DNA of 64,000 bases from Prauserella endophytica. Its GTDB lineage: Bacteria > Actinomycetota > Actinomycetes > Mycobacteriales > Pseudonocardiaceae. Under the pieces are notes generated by a model that saw only the letters and a program-made list of their open reading frames with translations, ran no database searches and had not been told where the DNA came from. Where the stretch lies: NCBI RefSeq assembly GCF_005146945.1, contig NZ_SWMS01000010.1, positions 62,001-126,000 of the forward strand, in the 5' to 3' direction. A program made the translations under genes and the position numbers. The number at the start of each line of letters is the position of its first letter. Position 1 is the first letter of the stretch. Shown here piece by piece: positions 37,135 through 47,838 of the stretch.

Positions 37135-37773
37135 TCAACCATCCAGCTCGCTGGCCAGCAACGCGGCCTGGACGCGCGAGTGCAGGTGCAGTTTGGCCAG
37201 CACGCGCGACACGTGGGTCTTCACGGTGGTCTCGCCGATGAACAGCTTCGCCGCGATCTCGGCGTTGGACAGCCCTTCGCCGAGACACGCGAGCACCTCG
37301 CGTTCCCGGCCGGTGAGGTGCTCGAGCCCGGCGGGGCGCGGCGGGGGAGGGGCCGCCCTGGCGAACGCGCTGATGAGCTTGCGCGTGACCTGTGGCGCCA
37401 CAACGCCCTCGCCCGCGGCGACCAGCCGCACTGCCTCCACCAGCCGGGGCGCCTCGACCGACTTCAGCAGGAACCCGGCCGCACCGGCCCGCAGCGCGCC
37501 GTACACGTACTCGTCGAGGTCGAACGTCGTGAGCACCAGCACCTCAGCCAGGTTCTCGCCCACGAGCTCGCGCGTGGCCGTGATGCCGTCGACGTCGGGC
37601 ATCCGCACGTCCATGAGCACCACGTCCGGTTTGAGCGCCCGGGCCTGCCGGACCGCCGCTGCACCGTCGGCGGCCTCGCCGACCACCTCGATGCCGTCCG
37701 CGCCGGAGAGGATCATCACGATGCCGGCCCTGATCGCGGCGTGATCGTCGGCGACGACGACGCGGATGCTCAT
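37135..37773 (-). CDS. NarL/FixJ-type response regulator
   Basis: 212 residues from ATG 37773. Receiver domain with acidic pocket DDH, phospho-acceptor Asp in VVLMDVRMPDVDG (about residue 54) and Lys in GFLLKSVEA. A Pro-rich linker is followed by the LuxR HTH (LTGREREVLACLGEGLSNAEIA...ETTVKTHVSRVL). Its ATG overlaps the kinase stop by 4 bp. Targets unknown. Confidence 0.92.
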   Translation of the reverse strand: MSIRVVVADDHAAIRAGIVMILSGADGIEVVGEAADGAAAVRQARALKPDVVLMDVRMPDVDGITATRELVGENLAEVLVLTTFDLDEYVYGALRAGAAGFLLKSVEAPRLVEAVRLVAAGEGVVAPQVTRKLISAFARAAPPPPRPAGLEHLTGREREVLACLGEGLSNAEIAAKLFIGETTVKTHVSRVLAKLHLHSRVQAALLASELDG

Positions 37774-38963
37774 GCCGCGACCTCCGGCACCGGCAGTGCC
37801 GCGTGCACACGCCAGCCCCGCCCGCCGGGACCCGCCGCGAACGTCCCGCCCACGGCGGCCGCCCGCTCCCGCATGCTCAGCAGGCCGGTCCCGGACTCGC
37901 CCGCATGCGCGGAACCGGTGAGCTCGTTGGTGACCTCGACCGTGAGCACGCCGTCCGCGTGCCGGATCGTGAGCGTCGCCTCCGCGCCGGGCGCGTGCTT
38001 GACCGCGTTGGTGAGCGCCTCCTGGGCGATCCGGTACGCGGTGAGGTCCACGGCCGCGGGCAGCGGTGTGGCCGGGTCGAGGTCGGTGTGGACGTCGAGC
38101 CGCATCCCGCTCGCCCTCGCCGACTCGGTGAGCCGGGAGAGCCCGGCGAGCCTGGCAGGCGCGGTCACCTCCCCGGTGCCGTGCTCCCGCAGCAGCCCGA
38201 TCATCGTCCGCATCTCCTCCAGCGCGCTCACACTGTTCTCCCGCACGGACGTCAGCACCGTCCGCGCGGCCTTCGGGTCCGTTGTGGACAGAGCGGCCTC
38301 CGACTGCAACGCTATCGCCGACAGGTGCCCGGCGATGACGTCGTGCAGATCCCGTGCCATGCGGGCACGTTCGGCCGCCACTGCGGCGTCGCGGTCCAGC
38401 TCGGCGATCCTCGCCAGCTGCGCCGCGTTGGCTCGTTCGGTCTCGGTCAGCTCGCGGTGCCACCGGATGTCGGTGCCCCACCACACCGGGATCGCGACGA
38501 AGGGCACGTACACGACGATCGCGAGCACCGCGATCCGCCAGTCGGGAACGAGCAGCAAGGCGATCACCGACGCCGCGAGCGCGCCCACCGCGGTGAGCGT
38601 CACCATGGCCCTGCTCAGCCGCCGGGAACCGTACAGCGTCGCCGAGTACAGCGTGTCGCCGAACGCCAGCAGCATCGGCACCGTGACCCCGAGGGCCGCG
38701 TCCACGCCGAGGGGGACCAGCGCCACGCACAGCAGCAGACCCGGCGCGCGCCTGCGCAGCAACAGCAGCGAGCACAGCACGCCCAGCAGCGCGTACCGTG
38801 TCCACATCGGAATGTGCTCACCGCCCAGCAGCGAGTGCAGGCCGGCCGAGTACAGCACGCTGCCGAGTGCGAAGTAGCCCGAGGCGATCACCGCGTCCTG
38901 GCCCCAGCGCGGCAGCCTGCTCAACGGCGGGTGATGCGGTGGCACGCCACCATCACAGCACAC
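37770..38963 (-). CDS. Two-component sensor histidine kinase (HisKA_3 type)
   Basis: 397 residues. Five to six N-terminal membrane helices (about residues 25-165) have little extracytoplasmic sequence, so it probably senses within the membrane. The dimerisation/H box is MARDLHDVIAGHLSAIALQ, with the phospho-His in LHD. The HATPase domain has EALTNAVKHAPG (N box) and GTGLLSMRERA (G box). Paired with the response regulator at 37135. Confidence 0.9.
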   Translation of the reverse strand: MCCDGGVPPHHPPLSRLPRWGQDAVIASGYFALGSVLYSAGLHSLLGGEHIPMWTRYALLGVLCSLLLLRRRAPGLLLCVALVPLGVDAALGVTVPMLLAFGDTLYSATLYGSRRLSRAMVTLTAVGALAASVIALLLVPDWRIAVLAIVVYVPFVAIPVWWGTDIRWHRELTETERANAAQLARIAELDRDAAVAAERARMARDLHDVIAGHLSAIALQSEAALSTTDPKAARTVLTSVRENSVSALEEMRTMIGLLREHGTGEVTAPARLAGLSRLTESARASGMRLDVHTDLDPATPLPAAVDLTAYRIAQEALTNAVKHAPGAEATLTIRHADGVLTVEVTNELTGSAHAGESGTGLLSMRERAAAVGGTFAAGPGGRGWRVHAALPVPEVAA

Positions 38964-39055
38964 CTCGCTCCGGCCCGGCGTCCTCCCAAGTGATGACGGC
39001 TGCGTCGTGCCGTTCGCCGATGTCCCCGGCCCTCCGGCGGCGCAGGCTGGGAGCC

Positions 39056-39262
39056 ATGATCGAACTACTCGGAATCCTGCTCGTCGTCCAGGGCGTCGGC
39101 GGGCTCGTCAACCGGATCGCGGGCAGCGGCTCGGAGAGCTGGTTCGTGCAGCTGCACCTGCTGCCCGACGTCGCGCACATCCCGGTCAGCATCGCGATGG
39201 GGCTCGCCGGCGCGGTGCTGGCGACCCTCGGGTCGGCCCGGCGCAAGAAGAACCCCTCGTGA
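39056..39262 (+). CDS. Small membrane protein, unknown
   Basis: 68 residues from ATG 39056 with GGGAG upstream. Two hydrophobic helices (MIELLGILLVVQGVGGLVN and IPVSIAMGLAGAVLATLG) flank a polar segment; the C-terminal tail is basic (RRKKNPS). The stop codon falls in the stem of the terminator at 39253. I do not recognise it. Confidence 0.65.
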   Translation: MIELLGILLVVQGVGGLVNRIAGSGSESWFVQLHLLPDVAHIPVSIAMGLAGAVLATLGSARRKKNPS

Positions 39263-39293
39263 AGGTTCCGGTGTCCGGAACCCTCACGAGGGG
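39253..39293. terminator. Bidirectional hairpin between small membrane gene and sigA
   Basis: A 19-bp inverted repeat with one mismatch (CCCCTCGTGAAGGTTCCGG and its partner at 39275-39293) has a 3-nt loop. It lies between convergent 39056 and sigA, ending 24 bp from the sigA stop. Confidence 0.78.
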
Positions 39294-39317
39294 TGAGGGG
39301 GTCCTGCTGGTGGCCCG

Positions 39318-40700
<1,383 letters not shown>

Positions 40701-40901
40701 GTACGCCCTTTCACAGCGGTCGATCATGACGAACCGGTACGCATGCGTCCCGGCTGCCTTAGATTCGGGGAACATACCCCGGCCTGCGGTTTTGCCTCCC
40801 GCAGCCGAGGGCCGTGTTCCATTGTAACGACGATGTGGGTCAGCGTCGCCAAGCGATCAACTTTCGCCTGGCGAGCCGGTGTGCCTCCCGGCGCGGCGCC
40901 G

Positions 40902-41663
40902 TCAGTGCTCGATGCCCTCCACGGCGGCCGCCGCCGCCCCCACGATCCCGGCGTTGTTCTGCAACGATGCGACCACGACGCGTGTCCGGTTGTCGAGCAG
41001 GGGCACCCACTTCTCGGACTTCTTGCTGACCCCGCCGCCCACGATGAACAGGTCGGGCCAGATGAGATTCTCGAGCACAGTCAGATAACGATCGACGCGC
41101 TTGGTCCACTCCGGGTACGACAGGCCCTCGTTGTCCTTCACCGACGCGGCTGCCTTCTTCTCCGCGTCGTGCCCGTCGACCTCGAGGTGGCCGAGCTCGG
41201 TGTTCGGCACGAGTTTGCCGTCGTGGAACAGGGCGCTGCCGATGCCGGTGCCGAACGTCAGCAGCGCGACCACGCCGTGCCGCCCGGCCGGGTCGCCGAA
41301 GCGCATCTCGGCCATGCCCGCGGCGTCGGCGTCGTTGAGCATGGCGATGTCGTCGACGTGCCTGCCCAGCCGCTTCGCGAACAGCGAATCCGCGTCGGTG
41401 CCGATCCAGCTGGGGTCGATGTTCGCCGCGGTCTGCGCGACGCCCTTCTTGATGACGGCGGGCAGCGTGATGCCGACCGGGCCGTCCCAGCCGAAGTGGG
41501 CCACGATCTCGGCCACGACCTCAGCGACGGCGCCGGGCGTCGCCGGCTGCGGCGTGTCGATCCGCAGCCGGTCGCCGATCAGCTGGCCCTTCTCCAGATC
41601 GACAAGGGCGCCCTTGATGCCGCTGCCGCCGATGTCGATGCCGAAACCTCGGGTCGCCGTCAT
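40902..41663 (-). CDS. ppgK: Polyphosphate glucokinase
   Basis: 253 residues, ROK fold. Phosphorylates glucose using inorganic polyphosphate or ATP. The phosphate motif [16 protein letters not shown] is at the N terminus, with the catalytic [12 protein letters not shown] and the polyphosphate-glucokinase stretch [12 protein letters not shown]. The order ppgK upstream of sigA on one strand is that of M. tuberculosis Rv2702-Rv2703. The 201 bp to sigA hold its promoter; nothing else seen. Confidence 0.94.
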   Translation of the reverse strand: MTATRGFGIDIGGSGIKGALVDLEKGQLIGDRLRIDTPQPATPGAVAEVVAEIVAHFGWDGPVGITLPAVIKKGVAQTAANIDPSWIGTDADSLFAKRLGRHVDDIAMLNDADAAGMAEMRFGDPAGRHGVVALLTFGTGIGSALFHDGKLVPNTELGHLEVDGHDAEKKAAASVKDNEGLSYPEWTKRVDRYLTVLENLIWPDLFIVGGGVSKKSEKWVPLLDNRTRVVVASLQNNAGIVGAAAAAVEGIEH

Positions 41664-41717
41664 TGGCGTCGTCCCTTCCTGCTCGATTCAGAAGCCATTG
41701 GCCGAGACTTTAGCGGG

Positions 41718-42563
41718 GTGTGGTCCCATGGTGGAGTGGGTGCCTTTGAACTCGACGCAGCCGAGGCGGCTGCCCTGACCACCGTCGCCGAGCAGGTCGC
41801 CGCCGAGGCCGCCGGGCTCGTTCTCCGAGCCCGCGACTCCATGCTCTCGGGCCGCGCCGTGAGTGTCGCCACCAAGACCAGCGCCACCGACGTCGTCACC
41901 GCCGTCGACCGCGAGTCGGAGGAGCTCATCCGCACCCGGCTCGCCGAGCTGCGGCCGGGAGAGCCGGTGCTGGGCGAGGAGGAGGGCGGCCGGACCGGCG
42001 ACGGCGTCACGTGGGTCGTCGACCCGATCGACGGCACCGTCAACTTCCTCTACGGGCTCCCGGAGTTCGCCGTGTCCGTCGCGGCGCAGGTGGACGGCGT
42101 GTCCGTGGCGGGCGCCGTCGTCGAGCCGGTGAGCGGGCGGCGCTGGACCGGTACGCGCGGCGCCGGGTCGTGGCTGGACGGCAGGCCGCTGCGGGTGTCG
42201 TCGCCGGAGCGGCTCGACCTCGCGCTGCTCGGCACCGGGTTCGCCTACGTGCCGGAGCGGAGGGCCCGCCAGGCGGACATGGTGGCCGGGCTGCTCGGCC
42301 ACGTGCGCGACATCCGCAGGCCGGGCTCGGCGGCGCTGGACCTGTGCGCGGTGGCGGCTGGCTGGACCGACGCGTACTTCGAGCACGGGCTGCACCGCTG
42401 GGACTGGGCGGCGGGCGCCCTGATCGCCGCCGAGGCCGGCGCGGTCGTCTCGCTGCCGGGGGAGGACCCGGAGCTGGGCGTGGACGGCACGCTCGCGGCG
42501 GCGCCCTCCATCGCCGACGCGCTGCGCGCCGCGGTCGTCAAGTGCGGCGCGAGCGGAGTCTGA
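41718..42563 (+). CDS. suhB: Inositol monophosphatase family protein SuhB
   Basis: 281 residues from GTG 41718 (GTG 41736 also possible; neither has a clear ribosome binding site). Metal-binding motifs [19 protein letters not shown] and the C-terminal [16 protein letters not shown] define the Mg-dependent phosphatase family. It dephosphorylates inositol 1-phosphate, feeding phosphatidylinositol synthesis, or related sugar phosphates. It is divergent from ppgK, as Rv2701c is from Rv2702. Confidence 0.92.
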   Translation: MWSHGGVGAFELDAAEAAALTTVAEQVAAEAAGLVLRARDSMLSGRAVSVATKTSATDVVTAVDRESEELIRTRLAELRPGEPVLGEEEGGRTGDGVTWVVDPIDGTVNFLYGLPEFAVSVAAQVDGVSVAGAVVEPVSGRRWTGTRGAGSWLDGRPLRVSSPERLDLALLGTGFAYVPERRARQADMVAGLLGHVRDIRRPGSAALDLCAVAAGWTDAYFEHGLHRWDWAAGALIAAEAGAVVSLPGEDPELGVDGTLAAAPSIADALRAAVVKCGASGV

Positions 42564-42578
42564 CCCCCTGCGTGACCG

Positions 42579-42633
42579 GCCCCCAAGGCCACCTTTGTTG
42601 CGTTGAGCGCAACAAAGGTGGCCTTGGGGGCCG
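42579..42633. terminator. Perfect 25-bp inverted repeat, copy 4 of the palindrome family
   Basis: Arms 42579-42603 and 42609-42633 pair over 25 bp around a 5-nt loop (TTGAG). It keeps the AAGGCCACCTT core of copies 1-3, but the flanking GTGA/CACTGC parts are replaced by CCCC and TGTTGCG. It lies between convergent suhB and cei, 15 bp after the suhB stop and 5 bp before that of cei. Confidence 0.82.
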
Positions 42634-42638
42634 TTGGC

Positions 42639-43352
42639 TCAGCAGTGCTCGGGGCGGGTTTCGTCGAGGAGGGCCTGGTCGATGTCCGGGCCCTTGCCCG
42701 TCGACTGTTCCGACTCGCCGGTGCCGCGGTTCTGCGCCGACCACGTGTTGAGCCGGTCGAGCACGTCCCGCGCCGCCGTGGTGAGCCGCGCGTTGTTGAA
42801 CGCCGTGCCGATGGCGAGGTCCACCGTCGCGTCCTGCCGGTTGTCCCGCACCAGCTCGAGGCAGGGGTCGACCAGCGCGACCGTGCGCGCCGCGCCCTCA
42901 CCGTTGGCGCCGTAGCGGATCTGGCCGTGGCAGTTGGCCTCGGCGTTGGCGTAGGCGGGATCGTTCTCCGGCTCGGCGATCTGCGTGAACCCGAGCCGGC
43001 GCAGGCCCTCCGTGGTCATCGCGGCCTGTCCGCGCGTGCCGCTCGCGTTGAGCACGCGTACCGCCACGCGGTCCGGCGGCGTCGGCTGCGTGGCGTCGAG
43101 CGCGTCGTGGGGCTGCGGGGTGTAGGTGACGCCCCCGGTCGGAGTCGGCGACGGCTGACACCGGATCGCCTCTTCGAGGTCGGTGTTCGAAGAAATGGCG
43201 TTCACCCACACGAACGCCGCGACGAGCCCCAGCACCCCGATCACGATCAGGGCAGGCAGCGGCTTGTACTTCCGGTACGGCTTGACCCGCCCGCTCCGGA
43301 AGCCCCCGTTCCCCGACACCACCGCGCCGTCCCTTCCGATCCCCGTCCGCAC
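42639..43352 (-). CDS. cei: Envelope integrity protein Cei (LytR_C domain)
   Basis: 237 residues. A short basic cytoplasmic start and one membrane helix (ALIVIGVLGLVAAFVWVNAI, about residues 34-53) lead to an extracytoplasmic LytR_C-type domain (VAVRVLNASGTRGQAAMTTEGL). Paired cysteines (IRCQP, ANCHG, DPCLE, PEHC) suggest disulfides. It occupies the position of M. tuberculosis Rv2700, needed for cell-envelope integrity. The GTG at 43352 is preceded by GAAGG; GTG 43322 is an alternative. Confidence 0.87.
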   Translation of the reverse strand: MRTGIGRDGAVVSGNGGFRSGRVKPYRKYKPLPALIVIGVLGLVAAFVWVNAISSNTDLEEAIRCQPSPTPTGGVTYTPQPHDALDATQPTPPDRVAVRVLNASGTRGQAAMTTEGLRRLGFTQIAEPENDPAYANAEANCHGQIRYGANGEGAARTVALVDPCLELVRDNRQDATVDLAIGTAFNNARLTTAARDVLDRLNTWSAQNRGTGESEQSTGKGPDIDQALLDETRPEHC

Positions 43353-43620
43353 ATGCCTTCGACAGACACGTCGTTGCTGATCAGCCTAGGCGTTACAGGC
43401 CGAACAGCGGAAAGCCCCATCGGGATGGCACCACGCGCGCGCCGTGCGGGCAAGCGGACCATGCCGTCGGCCAGCCACCCGATACCGCGGAGCACCCCGA
43501 ATGGGCCACCGTACCGCCCGACCCCGGATTAGCCCTGTTGGGTGACGTATTTTAGGCCTTGGGTGACCTGTTTCGAGTTGGGGTACGCGGTGGGCTACCC
43601 TCTCCGGGCTCCGGGCGGGA

Positions 43621-43660
43621 AGTGAGTGTCTCGGGATAGAGACGACCCTCACTGTCTTTT
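43621..43660 (+). promoter_or_regulatory. Hairpin with U-tract upstream of the DUF4193 gene
   Basis: AGTGAG (43621-43626) pairs with CTCACT (43648-43653), and the inner GTCTC (43628-43632) with GAGAC (43639-43643); GTCTTTT follows directly. A T-tailed hairpin is rare in this genome. It lies about 110 bp before the DUF4193 start in the 419-bp gap 43353-43771, which otherwise shows only AT-rich promoter-like sequence and no gene. It could be an attenuator or the end of a short leader RNA. Confidence 0.5.
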
Positions 43661-43771
43661 CGGGCACAAACACAGGCGCTGGAACGTTGACCAGCGGCAC
43701 GAGGACTCACGAGCGGCGGGCTCGGGTGTCCGAAGTACTGATATCGAAGCTGATCGCAGGGGTGAAGGACA

Positions 43772-44080
43772 ATGGCGACCGACTACGACGCTCCGCGCCG
43801 CAGCGAAGCCGACGAGCTTGCCGAAGACTCGTTGGAGGAGCTGAAGGCACGGCGTAACGAGACGCAGTCCGGCGTGGTCGACGTGGACGAGGACGCGACC
43901 GCCGAGAACTTCGAGCTTCCGGGGGCCGACCTGTCGGGGCTGTCGGGTGAGGACCTGACCGTCAAGGTCGTGCCGAAGCAGGCTGACGAGTTCACCTGCT
44001 CGGTGTGCTTCCTGGTGCACCACCGCAGCCGCCTGGCCGAGGAGTCGGGTGGACGGCTGATCTGCCGCGACTGCGCCTGA
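43772..44080 (+). CDS. DUF4193 protein with two CxxC knuckles
   Basis: 102 residues, ATG with GAAGGA upstream. The acidic N-terminal two thirds (LAEDSLEELKARRNE, then VDEDATAENFELPGADLSG) are followed by a zinc-ribbon-like end: FTCSVCFLVHHRSRL and LICRDCA. Conserved across mycolic-type actinobacteria as M. tuberculosis Rv2699c; its function is unknown. Its long structured upstream region is notable. Confidence 0.9.
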   Translation: MATDYDAPRRSEADELAEDSLEELKARRNETQSGVVDVDEDATAENFELPGADLSGLSGEDLTVKVVPKQADEFTCSVCFLVHHRSRLAEESGGRLICRDCA

Positions 44081-44191
44081 CCGAGGGCGCAGGCGCCTGG
44101 CGCGGGGGCGGCGGCACCCGGAGGGGCTGGGGTTCTACGAAGGGGTGGTCGAGCGTGCGCTCGGCCACCCTGTTTCGTACCCGTGCGCGCG

Positions 44192-44686
44192 TCAGCCGGC
44201 CTCGCGGTGCCCGCGCAGCAGCTCGGCGAGCCGCTCCGGGTGCCGGGTGCTGATCAGCCAGTACGGCGTGGGGTCCTCGGGGTCGGTGAGGTGGATCCGG
44301 ACCATCGTGGGCACCCAGCCGCGATGGGCGACGAACGCGGCTGGATCGAGCTCGGGGCCCAGCGCCTTGCGCTTGGCGGCCTTGCCGATCACCTCGACCT
44401 CCCCGGCGAAGCGCAGGGGCAGGTGCGCGTCGCCCACCCACAGCTCCGGCTCGGAGCCCTTGGTGACCGACACCGTGAGCCTGCCCATGCCGAGCAGCAG
44501 GACCACCACGACAGGCAGCAGGATCACGTAGGGCAGCCACGCCCGCACACCGGGGTAACCCATGTGGATCTCGGCGGCCAGCAACGCCCCGCCCAGCAGC
44601 GGCAGGGGCCAGCCCCACCACGACAGGTACAGGCGCTCCGAGTGCGCAAGGGCCGCCTTCGCTCGCGTACGTGTACTACTGCTCAC
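44192..44686 (-). CDS. DUF3093 membrane protein
   Basis: 164 residues from GTG 44686. Two hydrophobic helices ([20 protein letters not shown] and [18 protein letters not shown]) precede a soluble C-terminal half with the DUF3093 pattern ([37 protein letters not shown]). Position and orientation match Rv2698. Divergent from dut with a 24-bp gap. Function unknown. Confidence 0.88.
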   Translation of the reverse strand: MSSSTRTRAKAALAHSERLYLSWWGWPLPLLGGALLAAEIHMGYPGVRAWLPYVILLPVVVVLLLGMGRLTVSVTKGSEPELWVGDAHLPLRFAGEVEVIGKAAKRKALGPELDPAAFVAHRGWVPTMVRIHLTDPEDPTPYWLISTRHPERLAELLRGHREAG

Positions 44687-44710
44687 GACGTCAGGGTAGT
44701 CTCGCGTGTC

Positions 44711-45175
44711 GTGTCCAGCGTGCAGGTCCTGCTCTCCCGTCTCGATCCCGGTGTCCCGCCGCCCGCCTACGCCAAGCCCGGCGACGCCGGAGCCGACCTG
44801 GTGACCACGTCGGACGTGGTCCTGCAGCCGGGAGAGCGGGCCGTCGTGGGCACGGGCGTGGCGATCGCGCTCCCGCCCGGCTACGCCGGCTTCGTCCATC
44901 CCCGTTCGGGCCTCGCCGCGCGGGTCGGGCTCTCGATCGTCAACACGCCGGGGACCATCGACTCGGGTTACCGGGGCGAGATCAAGGTGTGCCTGGTGAA
45001 CCACGACCCGAAGGAGCCGGTCGAGCTGTCGCGGGGTGACCGGATCGCGCAGCTGGTGGTGCAGCGGGTCGAGCACGTTGAGTTCGTGGAGGTCGCCGAG
45101 CTGGAGGTCACGGAGCGGGGCGCGGGCGGATACGGTTCGACGGGTGGGCACGCGGCCCTCGGAACGGAGAAGTAG
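44711..45175 (+). CDS. dut: dUTP diphosphatase (trimeric dUTPase)
   Basis: 154 residues from GTG 44711. Hydrolyses dUTP to dUMP and pyrophosphate. All five trimeric-dUTPase motifs are visible: PGDAGADL (I), [11 protein letters not shown] (II), [15 protein letters not shown] (III), [10 protein letters not shown] (IV) and [10 protein letters not shown] (V). Motif III has the catalytic Asp and the uracil-gating Tyr. The stop shares one base with the GTG of the next gene. Confidence 0.96.
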   Translation: MSSVQVLLSRLDPGVPPPAYAKPGDAGADLVTTSDVVLQPGERAVVGTGVAIALPPGYAGFVHPRSGLAARVGLSIVNTPGTIDSGYRGEIKVCLVNHDPKEPVELSRGDRIAQLVVQRVEHVEFVEVAELEVTERGAGGYGSTGGHAALGTEK

Positions 45176-45843
45176 TGGGGATTTTCGGGCATAAGCGCAA
45201 GGCCGGGCGCGCGCGGGACGAGGAGTACGGCGACGACGCGGCCTACGAGGCCTACGACGCGGACACCGGGGAGGATCCGGAGGACGACGGTCCGGACGCG
45301 CCGGCGGGGCCGTACGACGTCGCCGACGCGCCGGACGACGGGCGCCCGCGCATGGACCTCGGCTCCGTGCGCGTGCCCGTGCCGGACGGGTCGCAGGTGC
45401 AGGTCGAGATGGACCAGCAGAGCGGCAACGTCCGCGCGGTGCACATCGTCACCGGGCACGGCCAGGTCACGGTCAGCGCCTACGCGGCGCCTCGCTCGGG
45501 CGGGCTGTGGAAGGACGTGAGCGCCGAGCTGGCCGACCAGCTGCGGGCCGACGGCGCGAAGGTGACCTCCGGCCGGGGCGAGTGGGGTACCGAGCTGTCG
45601 GCGATCGTCGGCGAGGTCGCGCTGCGGTTCGTCGGCGTGGACGGTCCGCGCTGGATGCTGCGCGGCGTGATCGCCGGCCCGCAGTCGCAGGCCGCGCAGG
45701 CGCCGGTCGTGCTGCGGGACATCGTGCGGGAGACGGTCGTCGTGCGCGGCGACTCGCCGATGCCGGTGCGCACGCCGCTGCCGATCAAGCTGCCCGAGTC
45801 CATCGCGGCGCACATCGCCGAGCAGCAGGCCCAGCAGGGCTGA
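45175..45843 (+). CDS. DUF3710 protein
   Basis: 222 residues, starting on the last base of the dut stop. A charged N-terminal third rich in Asp/Glu/Tyr (EEYGDDAAYEAYDADTG) precedes a conserved domain (LWKDVSAELADQLRADGAKV, GRGEWGTELSA, FVGVDGPRWMLRGVI). It matches Rv2696c by position and is tightly coupled to dut. Function unknown. Confidence 0.88.
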   Translation: MGIFGHKRKAGRARDEEYGDDAAYEAYDADTGEDPEDDGPDAPAGPYDVADAPDDGRPRMDLGSVRVPVPDGSQVQVEMDQQSGNVRAVHIVTGHGQVTVSAYAAPRSGGLWKDVSAELADQLRADGAKVTSGRGEWGTELSAIVGEVALRFVGVDGPRWMLRGVIAGPQSQAAQAPVVLRDIVRETVVVRGDSPMPVRTPLPIKLPESIAAHIAEQQAQQG

Positions 45844-45857
45844 CCCGCTGGCGCCCG

Positions 45858-46574
45858 TCAGGACCGCGCCCCGGGGGTGAGCGCCCGCAGCCACGCGAGC
45901 ACCGCGGCGCGGCCGAGCGCCTCGCGGTCGGCGCCGAACGCCGCGAGGCTCGTCTCGCACACGCTCGCCCTCGGCAGCGCGGCCGCCCACGCGTGCGCGA
46001 CCGAAACGGGGTGCACCGGGTCGTCCACGCACGCGGCGATCCCTACGGGGACGTCGAGCGCGCCCAGCCGGTGCAGCTCCGGGGCGCGGTGGGTGGCGGC
46101 GGAGCGCAGGCTGCCCGGCAGCCCGTCGCCGTGCCTGCGCCACGCGCGGTCCAGCTCCCCGGCGAGCCACGGCGCCACGCCTGCCGTCGAGGTGGCCAGG
46201 GCCGCGTCGAGGCCCGCGCGTTCCACGAGCTCCGCCGAGGCCCTCGCCGCGAGGGCGGCCGGTGCCTCGCCGGGGTCGCCGTTCCACGCGGGCAGGGCCA
46301 CCAGCACCCCCGCGCACCGCTCCGGGTTGCGCAGTGCCCACTCGGCCGCCAGGTGGGCGCCGAGCGAGATCCCGCCCGCCAGCACAGGTCCCGCCAGCGT
46401 CTCCGCCCACTGGTCGAGCAGGCCGAGGTAACCGGTCACCACCGCGTCGCCGGGCGGCGGGGGCGGGGCGACCAACTCGACTCCCAGGGCCGCCAGCGGG
46501 CCCGCGAAGACAGAACGGACAAACACCTCGTCCGACCCCGTTCCGGGCAGGATGACGGCGGTTGATCTCGGCAT
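45858..46574 (-). CDS. Alpha/beta-hydrolase-fold protein
   Basis: 238 residues from ATG 46574. VILPGTGSDEVF near the N terminus is an oxyanion-hole type loop. The nucleophile elbow is GGISLGAHLAAEWAL (Ser at about residue 70), with a likely acid in CVDDPVHPVSVAHAW; a candidate His is in that region. Corresponds to Rv2695 by position. Substrate unknown. Confidence 0.82.
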   Translation of the reverse strand: MPRSTAVILPGTGSDEVFVRSVFAGPLAALGVELVAPPPPPGDAVVTGYLGLLDQWAETLAGPVLAGGISLGAHLAAEWALRNPERCAGVLVALPAWNGDPGEAPAALAARASAELVERAGLDAALATSTAGVAPWLAGELDRAWRRHGDGLPGSLRSAATHRAPELHRLGALDVPVGIAACVDDPVHPVSVAHAWAAALPRASVCETSLAAFGADREALGRAAVLAWLRALTPGARS

Positions 46575-46690
46575 AACGGAGGTCACGTTGCGATACTGGC
46601 CGAAGTCGGCTTCCCTTGCTCCGACAGAGCTACGCTGGACAAGCACGGGCCAATCAAGTCGGGGGCCCCGGAGCACAGGAGCAGGCGCCT

Positions 46691-47068
46691 ATGTCCGCCA
46701 AAGAAGGCGGCTACTTCAGCCGGTTGGTTCGCAAACTGACCAGTGACATCGAGCAGCTGGACGCCGACGACCTATCCGAGAAGTCAGAGGCCGGTGGCGC
46801 GCAGCGCGCGTGTGACTGCCGGTCGGGCGAGGAAGTGACCGTGCTGGGCCGGTTACGGAGTGTTGATTTGTGTCCGGCCAGCGAAGCCGCCACTCTGGAG
46901 GCGGAGTTGTTCGACGGCACGGACGAGGTCACGCTGGTGTGGCTCGGCCGCCGCCGGATCCCGGGGATCGAACCTGGGCGCACCATCAAGGTCCGCGGCC
47001 GCATGGCCGAACGCAACGGTCAGAAGGTGCTGTACAACCCGTACTACGAACTGTTGCAGACCACCTGA
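46691..47068 (+). CDS. OB-fold nucleic-acid-binding protein
   Basis: 125 residues. A helical start (YFSRLVRKLTSDIEQLDADDL) and a CDCRSGEEVTVLGRLRSV strand region lead into an OB fold (LFDGTDEVTLVWLGRRRIPGIEPGR, VRGRMAERNGQKVLYNP). It resembles RecG/RecQ-type wedge or SSB-like OB domains. Position equals Rv2694c. Followed 16 bp later by the DUF3159 gene. Confidence 0.86.
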   Translation: MSAKEGGYFSRLVRKLTSDIEQLDADDLSEKSEAGGAQRACDCRSGEEVTVLGRLRSVDLCPASEAATLEAELFDGTDEVTLVWLGRRRIPGIEPGRTIKVRGRMAERNGQKVLYNPYYELLQTT

Positions 47069-47084
47069 GTGAGAGTTTTCGCGC

Positions 47085-47834
47085 GTGACTGAGCCCGATC
47101 AGCCCGAACGCACCGACGAGAAGAACGCCGCCAAGCAGGGCACTGAGCACGAGCGCGAGCCCACGCTGCTCGAGCAGATGGGCGGCGTCTCTGGGCTGAT
47201 CTACTCGTCGGTCCCGGTGATCGTGTTCGTCCTCGCGAACAGCCTGTTCGATCTGCCCGTCGCGATCTGGAGTGCGGTGGGCAGCGCCGTGCTGATCACG
47301 ATCCTGCGGATCGTGCGCAAGGAGCCGCTGCAGCCGGCGATCTCCGGGTTCTTCGGCGTCGCGATCGCCGCGTTCATCGCCTACCGCACGGGCTCGGCCA
47401 AGGGCTTCTTCCTGTTCGGCATCTGGGCGAGCCTCGTGTACTGCGCGGCGCTGGTGCTGTCCGTGGTGGTGCGCTGGCCGCTCGCCGGGGTCGTGTGGAG
47501 CTACCTCAACGGCAGCGGCATGGCGTGGCGCAAGGACAAGCACTCGCGCCTCGGCTACGACATCGCCACGCTCGCGCTCGCCGCGGTGTTCGCGGCCCGG
47601 TTCGTGGTGCAGCGGTGGCTGTACGAGGAGGACTACACGGGCTGGCTCGCCTTCGCCAAGATCGCGATGGGCTACCCGCTGTACGGCCTCGCGCTGCTCG
47701 TCGTGGTGTGGGCCGTGCGCCGTTCCGACAAGCGGCTCAAGGAGCTCGAGACCGGCGAGGAGCTCACCGACGCCGAGATCGAGGCGCGGCTGCGCGTCAA
47801 GTACGGCGAGAGCCCCGCGCCCGGCACGCAGTAG
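47085..47834 (+). CDS. DUF3159 integral membrane protein
   Basis: 249 residues from GTG 47085. The charged N terminus ends in LLEQMGGVSGLIYSSVPVIVF; five to six hydrophobic helices follow (VAIWSAVGSAVLITILRIV, FFLFGIWASLVYCAALVL, YPLYGLALLVVVWAV among them). Corresponds to Rv2693c. Function unknown. Its stop is 4 bp from that of the convergent TrkA gene. Confidence 0.88.
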   Translation: MTEPDQPERTDEKNAAKQGTEHEREPTLLEQMGGVSGLIYSSVPVIVFVLANSLFDLPVAIWSAVGSAVLITILRIVRKEPLQPAISGFFGVAIAAFIAYRTGSAKGFFLFGIWASLVYCAALVLSVVVRWPLAGVVWSYLNGSGMAWRKDKHSRLGYDIATLALAAVFAARFVVQRWLYEEDYTGWLAFAKIAMGYPLYGLALLVVVWAVRRSDKRLKELETGEELTDAEIEARLRVKYGESPAPGTQ

Positions 47835-47838
47835 CGGC

